From an uncultured bacterium (GTDB lineage: Bacteria; Omnitrophota; Gorgyraeia; Ghiorseimicrobiales; Ghiorseimicrobiaceae), in NCBI GenBank assembly GCA_913009335.1, contig CAJVXN010000018.1, forward strand, positions 1-41,036: a stretch of 41,036 nucleotides of DNA. Reading direction: 5' to 3'. Positions 1 through 6,637 of this stretch are shown here, one piece after another. The notes beneath the pieces were generated by a model. It did not search any database, was not told where the DNA came from, and saw only the letters and a list, made by a program, of their open reading frames with translations. Made by a program: the position numbers and the translations under genes. Numbering within the stretch: the first letter of the stretch is position 1; every line of letters starts with the position of its first letter.

Positions 1-138
1 ATTTTACCAGAAAAAAGGTGATTTACAAAGCTTTTTGTCGTCGAGAAAACGTTCTTTTACCGACGGGAGAAATTGTCAAATATTAACTTTGAGAACAAAT
101 AAGAGGAATTAATTTTTCAGCAATCTCTACCTGTTTAC

Positions 139-167
139 TTGACAGTCTAGATTTGATGTGTTAATCT
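139..167 (+). promoter_or_regulatory. sigma70-type promoter upstream of eno
   Basis: TTGACA at 139-144, a 17-base spacer and TAATCT at 162-167. It lies about 60 bases upstream of the enolase start and points into it. The first 138 bases of the window show no convincing gene. Confidence 0.6.
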
Positions 168-223
168 TATAACTTCAATCTGGGTATTTTTAAAATAACT
201 TAAGCATATGAAAGAGAGGTTAA

Positions 224-1519
<1,296 letters not shown>

Positions 1520-1528
1520 TTTTAAGTC

Positions 1529-1810
1529 ATGCTTAAGAGTCCAAAGCTTAAAATAATAACTTTTATTGCTATAGCTTTACTTTTATTGCTAATAATATTT
1601 TTTCCGGGATTTTCAAAAATCCAGGAGCTAAGGCAGGAGAACAGGGAATTGGATGGTAGGATTTCTGATATAGAGGAAGAAAATATATCCTTAGGTCAGG
1701 AAGGTTTAAGGTTAAAGACAGATGAGTTTTATATAGAAAAAACTGCCCGTAAGAATTTAGGTATAATTAAAAAGGGCGAAACCATCTATAAAATTATCCC
1801 TGAGGAATAG
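1529..1810 (+). CDS. FtsB/DivIC-family septum formation initiator
   Basis: A 93-aa bitopic protein. A short cytosolic N-terminus is followed by one hydrophobic segment at about residues 9-27 (ITFIAIALLLLLIIFFPGF), then a coiled coil rich in Glu/Leu/Arg at about 30-65. The tail motif YIEKTARKNLGIIKKGE is typical of FtsB/DivIC. Family members bridge FtsL and FtsQ in the divisome at the inner membrane. Size, topology and placement just after eno support the call. FtsB and DivIC cannot be told apart from sequence alone. Confidence 0.85.
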   Translation: MLKSPKLKIITFIAIALLLLLIIFFPGFSKIQELRQENRELDGRISDIEEENISLGQEGLRLKTDEFYIEKTARKNLGIIKKGETIYKIIPEE

Positions 1811-1831
1811 GTTGTTTTGGGGATAAAAAAT

Positions 1832-1862
1832 TTGCATTTATTCGAATTTGTGCTAATATAAT
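1832..1862 (+). promoter_or_regulatory. promoter for the split tRNA-fMet
   Basis: TTGCAT at 1832-1837 lies 16 bases before an extended -10, TGCTAATAT (1851-1859); a TATAAT at 1857-1862 is a second possible -10. The expected start is about 30 bases upstream of the mature tRNA 5' end. Confidence 0.5.
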
Positions 1863-1929
1863 ATTTCATGTAGGTTGTTCTTTATTATTATAAATATCGC
1901 GGGGTGGAGCAGAGGTAGCTCGTCAGGCT

Positions 1930-2567
1930 CAATGGATACAAAACTCAAAGCAGACATTGCAGAATCAGCAGTCGCAACGGAATTGCTTAGAAGAGGATTC
2001 AGAGTGTTAAAACCTTTAGGTGATCGATTGCCTTATGATTTAGCACTTGATCTTAATGGTAAACTTCTTCGCATTCAGGTGAAAAGCGCTTGGTTTAATC
2101 CGAAGACAGAGTATTATGCTGTTGATGTTAGGAGAACCAAGACTAATCGCCGGAATATGTTGCGAGAGCGTTATGATAGAGATGATTTTGATTTTGCAAT
2201 TCTGTATATTGATTCCCTAGATGTGTTTTACGTAATGCCTATTTCTGTCTTTTCAACTTATGGTAGTACAATAACTTTGATAGAGACAGATAAGAGGCAG
2301 CGTAAACCAAAATCTGCGCAATACAGGGAACGGTGGGATTTGATATCTAATGGGCTCCTCAGTCGGAAACGACTGAAGGATAACCTGTCAAATTCGGTGG
2401 AACCCTTGGAGTTAATCCAGAGGTAATACCGAGCCAAGTCCGTCAATAAGTTATGGCGGGAAGGTGTAGAGACTAGATGGCAGGGGTCCTGGAATTATGG
2501 ATCAAGGTATAGTCCAGACTACAAACGCCAATGTAATGTTGGAGGCAGTGAAAACTGTAGTGGTACG
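1930..2567 (+). ncRNA. group I intron inside tRNA-fMet
   Basis: The 638-base intron carries recognisable core elements. A GAAA-capped hairpin, CAGTCG/CGACTG, is at 2360-2375 and fits P2. A purine-rich P3-P6 region at 2379-2440 is close in style to cyanobacterial tRNA introns. The P7 strands GACTA (2471-2475) and TAGTC (2510-2514) frame the guanosine site, with the classic GTGTAGAGACTAGATGG and AAGGTATAGTCC blocks. A candidate P1 pairs exon and intron start GGCT|CA with TGGGCT at 2351-2356, including the expected U-G pair at the splice site. That puts most of the endonuclease gene in the P1 loop. Group I introns in tRNA-fMet are known from cyanobacteria; the subgroup here is not assigned. Confidence 0.9.
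1932..2426 (+). CDS. PD-(D/E)XK homing endonuclease of the group I intron
   Basis: A 164-aa protein from the ATG at 1932; an in-frame extension to 1875 exists but runs through the tRNA exon and is not credible. Residues 5-54 carry the nuclease fold: helix KADIAESAVATELLRRGF with Glu11, then LPYDLALDL with Asp36 and LLRIQVKSAW with Gln49-x-Lys51, matching the intron-associated PD-(D/E)XK group whose best-known member is I-Ssp6803I from a cyanobacterial tRNA-fMet intron. The expected role is cutting intronless tRNA-fMet alleles to spread the intron. The start codon is 2 bases inside the intron, so any ribosome site lies in the tRNA exon (GAGGT at 1912-1916, long spacing). About 25 C-terminal residues overlap the ribozyme core. 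Confidence 0.88.
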   Translation: MDTKLKADIAESAVATELLRRGFRVLKPLGDRLPYDLALDLNGKLLRIQVKSAWFNPKTEYYAVDVRRTKTNRRNMLRERYDRDDFDFAILYIDSLDVFYVMPISVFSTYGSTITLIETDKRQRKPKSAQYRERWDLISNGLLSRKRLKDNLSNSVEPLELIQR

Positions 2568-2610
2568 CATAACCTGAAGGTCGTCAGTTCGATTCTGACC
2601 CCCGCAACCA

Positions 2611-2650
2611 AAATTAAAGCCACTCGAGAGAGTGGTTTTAATTTTGCCTT
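2611..2650 (+). terminator. intrinsic terminator after tRNA-fMet
   Basis: A near-perfect 15-bp stem starts directly after the CCA: AAATTAAAGCCACTC pairs across a GAGA loop with GAGTGGTTTTAATTT. The descending strand is T-rich. Confidence 0.75.
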
Positions 2651-2725
2651 AGCCGTTTTGATTTCGACTGATTTTTAGAAGAAATCAGGCGGGGGCAGAT
2701 TGCAGTTAGCTGCACCTAGTGTAAC

Positions 2726-2762
2726 TCCTCGTAACCCAATAAGTTACGGGGATTTTTGTTTA
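2726..2762 (+). terminator. hairpin with T tract, possible terminator
   Basis: TCCTCGTAAC pairs with GTTACGGGGA across CCAATAA and is followed by TTTTTGTTT. It has the form of an intrinsic terminator. The stretch 2651-2997 otherwise holds a small palindrome at 2701-2714 and the first copy of a dispersed direct repeat; no gene is seen. Confidence 0.5.
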
Positions 2763-2780
2763 GTAGTTAACTAATGTCAA

Positions 2781-2828
2781 TTGGTGGTTATTTATGGGGT
2801 TTTATACGAATTATGGGCACGGTACGGG
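2781..2828 (+). repeat. direct repeat, copy 1, flanking the HEPN module
   Basis: A 25-base block beginning TTGGTGGTTATTTATGGGG and a 13-base block GGCACGGTACGGG, about 10 variable bases apart. Both blocks recur identically and in the same order at 4333-4380. The two copies enclose the HEPN/Cas2-like gene pair. Confidence 0.8.
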
Positions 2829-2997
2829 AACGGAGGATTTACCTTATCACTTTTTGATATTAGATATATAGTTATGGTCTCTTCGACATTCGCAGACTAA
2901 ATTTTTAAAACTCCAGGAATGAATTACGAGAAGAAAAGAATAAACGCGATTCTAATTTAATACGAAGAAAATACTAACAATCTTTTTAAAAAATCTA

Positions 2998-3270
2998 CTA
3001 TAGGTTCTCTTGAATCCACTTTTCGACTTCATTCGATAATCCTAGCCATGCTGCTGGTGTAGTTGCAACGCCGACATATAATTTGTCATCCTTATCCAAT
3101 ACTTCGCCTAACTTATCCCGTACAGCAACAGCTGTTGAATCTGTTTTAATTAAATATGAAGACCCGCCAAGTTTTGCCCATGTTTTGTGATCCTTTATTT
3201 TTTTCAATAAGGCTTCATAATTTTGCCCAGGTTTAATTAAATCATATGTTACAATAAAAATACTCATCAT
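2998..3270 (-). CDS. small Cas2-like protein (often named SinR family)
   Basis: A 90-aa protein beginning with a hydrophobic strand, SIFIVTYDL, that ends in an Asp, then a helix with KPGQNYEALLKKIK. SSYLIKTDSTAVAVRDKL follows, then DDKLYVGVAT and a C-terminal Trp-rich helix. This strand-helix-strand order resembles the ferredoxin fold of Cas2/VapD-like proteins, in a group databases usually label SinR family. There is no CRISPR array nearby, so a Cas2 spacer-acquisition role is unlikely. Its start overlaps the HEPN stop by one base (TAATG), which implies translational coupling. The biochemical role is unknown; a partner or antitoxin for the HEPN protein is inference. Confidence 0.6.
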   Translation of the reverse strand: MMSIFIVTYDLIKPGQNYEALLKKIKDHKTWAKLGGSSYLIKTDSTAVAVRDKLGEVLDKDDKLYVGVATTPAAWLGLSNEVEKWIQENL

Positions 3271-4025
3271 TATTTTTCCTTAATATTATTAATATGAGAT
3301 GCTATTATTATAACTAATTTTATGCAATCATTTGCATATTTCTTCGTTATAACATTTTCTACTGGTGGCTTTTGACTTAAATCATAATCGCCTCTATGTG
3401 CAATTGTATGTCTTCTCTCGGTAAAATTGTCTAAATCCTTCCTAAGGGTTTCTTCGTTCATCTTAGCTTTAAGTGCAACCTCATTAAAAATATCATCATG
3501 TCCTAATATTTGCATACCCTCGGTAATATTCTTAGTACCCTGGAAGGATTTCTTATCAAAATCAATCTGCAAAATTTTTTCTACCCTGTCGATTAAATCA
3601 TCTTTTCGGGCAGCATCAATGACGGCATCGTGATTAATATATTTTTTAATTTTCGTTAACAGGGATTCATGCAGGGGTCTAGTTTTATCAGCTAGTATAT
3701 TACGAACTTCGGAGATTACAAGTGTTCTGATAAAAGCATCCAGTGCAGAAATTGCCAAAAGAATTGCTGCTCTAGGCACATCAGAAAACTCTTTCGGAGG
3801 TTTAGATTTTTTTCCATGTACAATTCCATGAATTTTTATAAGATTTTTTGCTCTCTCAATGCAATACTGAAAAATATCATATGATGTTAATTTTATATGA
3901 CCCCTTGTGCTAATATTATCTGTAGACGAAATACTACTTGAAGTACCCCCAACTGGCTGGGAGGAGCTTCCGTTTCGTTTAAGCCCAGATGTCTCTTTTT
4001 TACTCAATGATTTCCTCTTCTGCAT
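3270..4025 (-). CDS. HEPN-domain protein, candidate RNase toxin
   Basis: A 251-aa protein. Residues 1-45 are Ser/Lys/Gly-rich and probably disordered. From about residue 70 it is all-helical: PRAAILLAISALDAFIRTLV is typical of the first long HEPN helix. Near residue 210, ERRHTIAHRGDYD supplies an R-x4-H motif, the catalytic signature of HEPN ribonucleases. The pattern is closest to RiboL-PSP-HEPN-like proteins, which occur in toxin-antitoxin and phage-defence loci. It is the first gene of a two-gene unit with the Cas2-like protein. A palindrome lies 40-85 bases upstream of the start. The family assignment is by motif and shape only. Confidence 0.65.
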   Translation of the reverse strand: MQKRKSLSKKETSGLKRNGSSSQPVGGTSSSISSTDNISTRGHIKLTSYDIFQYCIERAKNLIKIHGIVHGKKSKPPKEFSDVPRAAILLAISALDAFIRTLVISEVRNILADKTRPLHESLLTKIKKYINHDAVIDAARKDDLIDRVEKILQIDFDKKSFQGTKNITEGMQILGHDDIFNEVALKAKMNEETLRKDLDNFTERRHTIAHRGDYDLSQKPPVENVITKKYANDCIKLVIIIASHINNIKEK

Positions 4026-4067
4026 ATGCCTACATATACTTAATTATCCAAAAACACTCAGACTTTT

Positions 4068-4108
4068 CAGCACTAAGAGAGTATTACCTACTTGTAGGTT
4101 TTGTGCTG
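4068..4108 (-). promoter_or_regulatory. nested inverted repeat upstream of the HEPN gene
   Basis: CCTAC-TT-GTAGG (4087-4098) sits inside an outer CAGCAC/GTGCTG pair (4068-4073 and 4103-4108). It lies in the presumed promoter region of the minus-strand HEPN/Cas2-like unit. It could be an operator for autoregulation or an RNA hairpin; neither is proven. From 4109 to 4621 I see no gene, only the second direct repeat and a terminator-like hairpin. Confidence 0.4.
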
Positions 4109-4332
4109 TAATTATTTTAGCTCGAACTATGTAAAAAGACAAGAGTTAAATTAGATATGCTGCTAGCAGGTGGGTAGTGAGTAAAACAGGGGCAGTGTTA
4201 AATCATATTGGAGTATTCTGGATTATTTGATATTTTCTGCGGCGGCTGTGCTTCGCACTCAACTGGAATGAATCCTTCCCTATAAAAACTGATATATTAC
4301 GGTATAATTAAAAGTTTATCTTTGGTGGTTTT

Positions 4333-4380
4333 TTGGTGGTTATTTATGGGGTTTTATGATAATTTAAGGCACGGTACGGG
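4333..4380 (+). repeat. direct repeat, copy 2, flanking the HEPN module
   Basis: Second copy of the element at 2781-2828: the 25-base and 13-base blocks are identical and the middle differs. A partial tandem echo, TTTGGTGGTTTTTTGGTGG, starts at 4321 just before it. Confidence 0.8.
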
Positions 4381-4428
4381 CACGATAGCCATACCTCCCC
4401 CAAGCTACGCCTATTTATATACTTTAAC

Positions 4429-4454
4429 CTGCTCGCTAAATTGCGGGCAGTTTT
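4429..4454 (+). terminator. hairpin with short T tract
   Basis: CTGCTCGC pairs with GCGGGCAG across TAAATT, followed by TTTT. It could terminate transcription entering from the left or relate to the adjacent repeat. Confidence 0.4.
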
Positions 4455-4621
4455 GATATTGACTATCATCTTTTGAGGGCGTATAATGTGGTTCACTTCT
4501 CAAATCAAGGCATAGCATGTATACTCAAGGATTATTATTTAATAGATTAAGAATCAAGGTAAAATATTCCCAAAAGATAAAGAATGGGGCAAGTGTATTT
4601 TTTAAAAAAGATTGGTGATAT

Positions 4622-4834
4622 ATGAATAATTCTACTAGGGCGTTACCTGAGCATCAGTTTTTATTGGATGAGCCAATTCAAGATGATAAATATCTAAAAT
4701 TTGGCCATAGAGAACTCGGGGCAGTTCTTGTTGATATTATTTCTAAGTGTAGAACACCGTTTACTATTCGGCAGTTCCGGGCGGCAGTTCCGGGGACAGA
4801 ACACTTAATTATTGAAACTCCTAAGCTATTTTGA
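4622..4834 (+). pseudogene. truncated KAP-type P-loop NTPase, N-terminal stub
   Basis: The first 49 residues include FLLDEPIQDDKYLKFGHREL and DIISKCRTPFTI. They read like the start of KAP-family NTPases, where this segment leads straight into the Walker A loop. Here the frame instead runs into mobile-element sequence at about 4769 and stops at 4834, so the Walker A motif and everything after it are missing. KAP NTPases are membrane-associated and recurrent in phage-defence loci. An ATG with a GGTGAT-type site precedes it. The match is short, so the family call is tentative; the truncation by mobile sequence is clear. Confidence 0.5.
4769..4794 (+). repeat. 13-bp tandem duplication at the transposon junction
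   Basis: CGGCAGTTCCGGG occurs twice in tandem exactly where the KAP frame is lost. It is probably part of the left end of the RAYT element. Confidence 0.7.
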
Positions 4835-5520
4835 TAAAATGTGACCATGGCAAGAATAGCGAGAGTTGTTATACCCGATTACCCACATCACATAATACAT
4901 CGCGGCAACCGCAGAGAAAAGATTTTCTTCAATGTCGATGATAAACAAGCGTATCTTGATTTCTTAATAAAACAAGCAAAAAGATGTGGAATAGAATTTT
5001 GGGCGTATTGTTTAATGGATAATCATGTGCATTTTATAGCAGTACCTAAAAAAGAGGATAGCCTTGCAAGAGGGTTAGCTCAAACCCATAAAGAATACAC
5101 AAGAAGAATTAACTTTCGTAATAATTGGCGAGGCCATCTATGGGAAGGAAGATTTAAGTCCTGCGTTCTTAGTCAAAAACATTTATATGCCGCAGTCCGC
5201 TACGTGGAACGTAACCCGGTAAGAGCGGGCATGGTGAAGAGAGCGGAAGATTATCTTTGGTCTAGCGCAAAAGCTCATGTGCATAAAACACAAGATAGGT
5301 TTTTATCAGATAGTTTCCTGATAGAGGAGATAAGTAATTGGAGAAATTATTTAGCAGATGATAGCGATGATAAAAAATGCAATATGTTTATAGGGCATGT
5401 AGATACAGGTAGGCCATTAGGTGATAAGGAATTTATTGAAGAGCTTGAGGGAGTTATCGGAAAATCGTTGAAACGGAAGAAACCAGGGCCAAAGAAAAAA
5501 GAGAATTAAGTGTTCTGTGG
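4784..5520 (+). mobile_element. RAYT-type (REP-associated tyrosine transposase) element
   Basis: Unit holding the Y1 transposase and bounded by the inverted repeat CAGAACACTT (4797-4806) and AAGTGTTCTG (5508-5517). The left end interrupts the KAP-like frame and the right end abuts an IS3 remnant. Exact ends are estimated. Confidence 0.6.
4847..5509 (+). CDS. REP-associated tyrosine transposase (Y1/HUH family)
   Basis: A 220-aa HUH-type single-strand DNA transposase of the RAYT group. It opens with [20 protein letters not shown], typical of the family. The HUH pair is in [26 protein letters not shown] and the tyrosine-bearing helix [17 protein letters not shown] follow, then WSSAKAH. The basic C-terminus, [12 protein letters not shown], is characteristic. 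A GTG two codons upstream (4841) is possible, but the ATG at 4847 fits the family start. The frame is complete and could be active. Confidence 0.92.
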   Translation: MARIARVVIPDYPHHIIHRGNRREKIFFNVDDKQAYLDFLIKQAKRCGIEFWAYCLMDNHVHFIAVPKKEDSLARGLAQTHKEYTRRINFRNNWRGHLWEGRFKSCVLSQKHLYAAVRYVERNPVRAGMVKRAEDYLWSSAKAHVHKTQDRFLSDSFLIEEISNWRNYLADDSDDKKCNMFIGHVDTGRPLGDKEFIEELEGVIGKSLKRKKPGPKKKEN

Positions 5521-5759
5521 AATCGTGTATCGGCAGTATGAGCAAGAAAGGCGATTGCTGGGATAATGCCGTAGCCGAGAGTTTTTTTCACGCGCTTAAG
5601 GTAGAGCTTATTCACCGGATGAAGTTTAAAACCCGTGAAGAGGCGAAGATAAAGATCTTTGAGTATGTTGAAATGTATTACAATAGGAAAAGGGCGCATT
5701 CAACGCTTGGATTTTTAAGCCCCTTTGATTACGAAAACGTTCTTTACAATCTTTACTAA
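5520..5759 (+). pseudogene. IS3-family transposase OrfB, C-terminal remnant
   Basis: Only the last ~78 residues of the DDE integrase domain remain. [20 protein letters not shown] contains the catalytic Glu, followed by [20 protein letters not shown], the standard IS3 ending. The first two catalytic Asp residues and OrfA are gone, lost at the junction with the RAYT element. The fragment cannot be active. Confidence 0.9.
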
Positions 5760-5783
5760 CTGTCCACTAAAGAGGGGAAGGCC
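5760..5783 (+). mobile_element. right end of the IS3 remnant
   Basis: CTGTCCACTAAAGAGGGGAA follows the transposase stop directly and resembles IS3-type terminal sequence. No matching left end is visible. Between 5784 and 5933 I see no gene. Confidence 0.5.
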
Positions 5784-5905
5784 AAGGATATAATTTGCTA
5801 ATAACAATATTAAGTTATTTGTTATGTTATTTTGGATATTGTTATTTACTTACTCGTCATAAAGTAAAGGCTCAATTTAGTCCTGAGTAAGATAAGGAAG
5901 ATGTG

Positions 5906-5925
5906 AAGGGAGCAGTTTAATTAAA
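5906..5925 (+). repeat. 20-bp direct repeat, copy 1
   Basis: The sequence AAGGGAGCAGTTTAATTAAA recurs at 6376-6395 with one substitution. The copies bracket the small zinc-ribbon gene. Confidence 0.6.
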
Positions 5926-5933
5926 GAGGTGAT

Positions 5934-6242
5934 ATGAAAAAATGTCCATATTGCGCTGAAGAAGTGCAAGAAGAAGCAATTAAGTGTAAGCATTGTGGGG
6001 AATTTTTAAACAAAAAACCTGGAAGTAAATGGTATCTTAAAACCTCTTTTTTAGTGGTCTCTTTCTTATGCATTGGTCCATTTGCTTTGCCTTTAGTTTG
6101 GTTAAATCCGCATTTTAGCCAAAAGAAAAAGATAGTTATTAGTCTTATTGTAGCTATAGTGAGTTGTTGGTTAGCAATTCAGCTTATGAGCGCTTTTAAG
6201 ACTATAAGTAATTATTATCAGATAATAATTGGAATGGAATAA
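5934..6242 (+). CDS. small zinc-ribbon membrane protein
   Basis: A 102-aa protein of unknown role. Residues 1-24 form a zinc ribbon, CPYCAEEVQEEAIKCKHCGE, with four Cys in two CxxC knuckles. Two hydrophobic segments follow, about residues 35-55 (SFLVVSFLCIGPFALPLVWL) and 65-85 (IVISLIVAIVSCWLAIQLM). Similar zinc-ribbon plus membrane proteins are common and uncharacterised. The GAGGTGAT ribosome site is good. It lies inside the island, so it may be cargo. Confidence 0.7.
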   Translation: MKKCPYCAEEVQEEAIKCKHCGEFLNKKPGSKWYLKTSFLVVSFLCIGPFALPLVWLNPHFSQKKKIVISLIVAIVSCWLAIQLMSAFKTISNYYQIIIGME

Positions 6243-6375
6243 AACACATAATGGCGTAACGAGAGTTGTGAGGAAGAATGAAAGGATGTAAAAATGAAGA
6301 GAATATTTAGCTGGTAGTTAAATAAGGACTTACATCAATATTCTATTCCGGAAGAAGAATAATCCGTTTTAAAGC

Positions 6376-6395
6376 AAGGGAGCAGTTTAAGTAAA
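6376..6395 (+). repeat. 20-bp direct repeat, copy 2
   Basis: Second copy of the 5906-5925 sequence, one mismatch. The stretch 6243-6467 holds no convincing gene. Confidence 0.6.
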
Positions 6396-6467
6396 TGAAA
6401 GGCGGAAAGGCTATAACATGATAGCTCTTCTATGGTATTACGGTAAGGAGTTTTGATGTTTAAAGGC

Positions 6468-6514
6468 GGCTCATAACCTGAATGCCGTCAGTTCGATTCT
6501 GGCCCCCGCAACCA
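6468..6514 (+). pseudogene. truncated tRNA-fMet 3' portion (possible attachment-site copy)
   Basis: From GGCTCATAACCTG to the encoded CCA this copies the spliced sequence of the split tRNA-fMet, with three substitutions in the last 41 bases. The T arm and acceptor 3' strand are kept, but the D arm and acceptor 5' strand are absent, and only two bases of the anticodon-stem 5' strand pair. It reads straight through the U33/C34 junction, so it has no intron. Such a partial tRNA opposite an intact tRNA is what tRNA-targeted islands leave at their far end. Confidence 0.75.
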
Positions 6515-6516
6515 GA

Positions 6517-6559
6517 TTAAGCCTTTTTGTGCCTTAGTGTACGAAAGAGGCTTTTTTAT
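6517..6559 (+). terminator. intrinsic terminator after the tRNA fragment
   Basis: AAGCCT pairs with AGGCTT at the base of a stem spanning 6519-6555, followed by a T run. It closes the island side before the transporter promoter. Confidence 0.55.
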
Positions 6560-6588
6560 TTGACAATAATCAGGTATATGCTTAGAAT
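6560..6588 (+). promoter_or_regulatory. promoter for the transporter gene
   Basis: TTGACA at 6560-6565, a 17-base spacer and TAGAAT at 6583-6588, about 50 bases before the transporter ATG. Confidence 0.65.
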
Positions 6589-6637
6589 AGAATAAGTAAA
6601 AATTATCGGTAGAAAAATATTTTAGCGAGAGGATATT

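Larger units (their letters stand above)
1898..2610 (+). tRNA. initiator tRNA-fMet(CAU), interrupted by a group I intron
   Basis: The exons are 1898-1929 and 2568-2610; joined they give a 75-nt cloverleaf. The acceptor stem is GCGGGG with CCCCGC, preceded by an unpaired C1 opposite A72, the hallmark of bacterial initiator tRNA. The D arm is GAGC-AGAGGTA-GCTC. The anticodon arm is TCAGG-CTCATAA-CCTGA with anticodon CAT, and the T arm is GTCAG-TTCGATT-CTGAC. The 3' CCA is encoded. The intron lies between U33 and C34, immediately 5' of the anticodon. Exon 1 therefore ends in U and the intron ends in G, as group I splicing requires. The D loop is short at 7 nt. Confidence 0.93.

Noticed and set aside
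1875-1931. N-terminal extension of the homing endonuclease
   Set aside because: The extension would be encoded by the tRNA 5' exon and its leader; the nuclease family starts at the ATG at 1932.
2998-3270. Cas2 of a CRISPR system
   Set aside because: There is no repeat-spacer array and no cas1 or other cas gene in the window; only the fold resembles Cas2.
6468-6514. Functional second tRNA-fMet
   Set aside because: The 5' half (acceptor 5' strand and D arm) is missing and the anticodon stem cannot form beyond two pairs.
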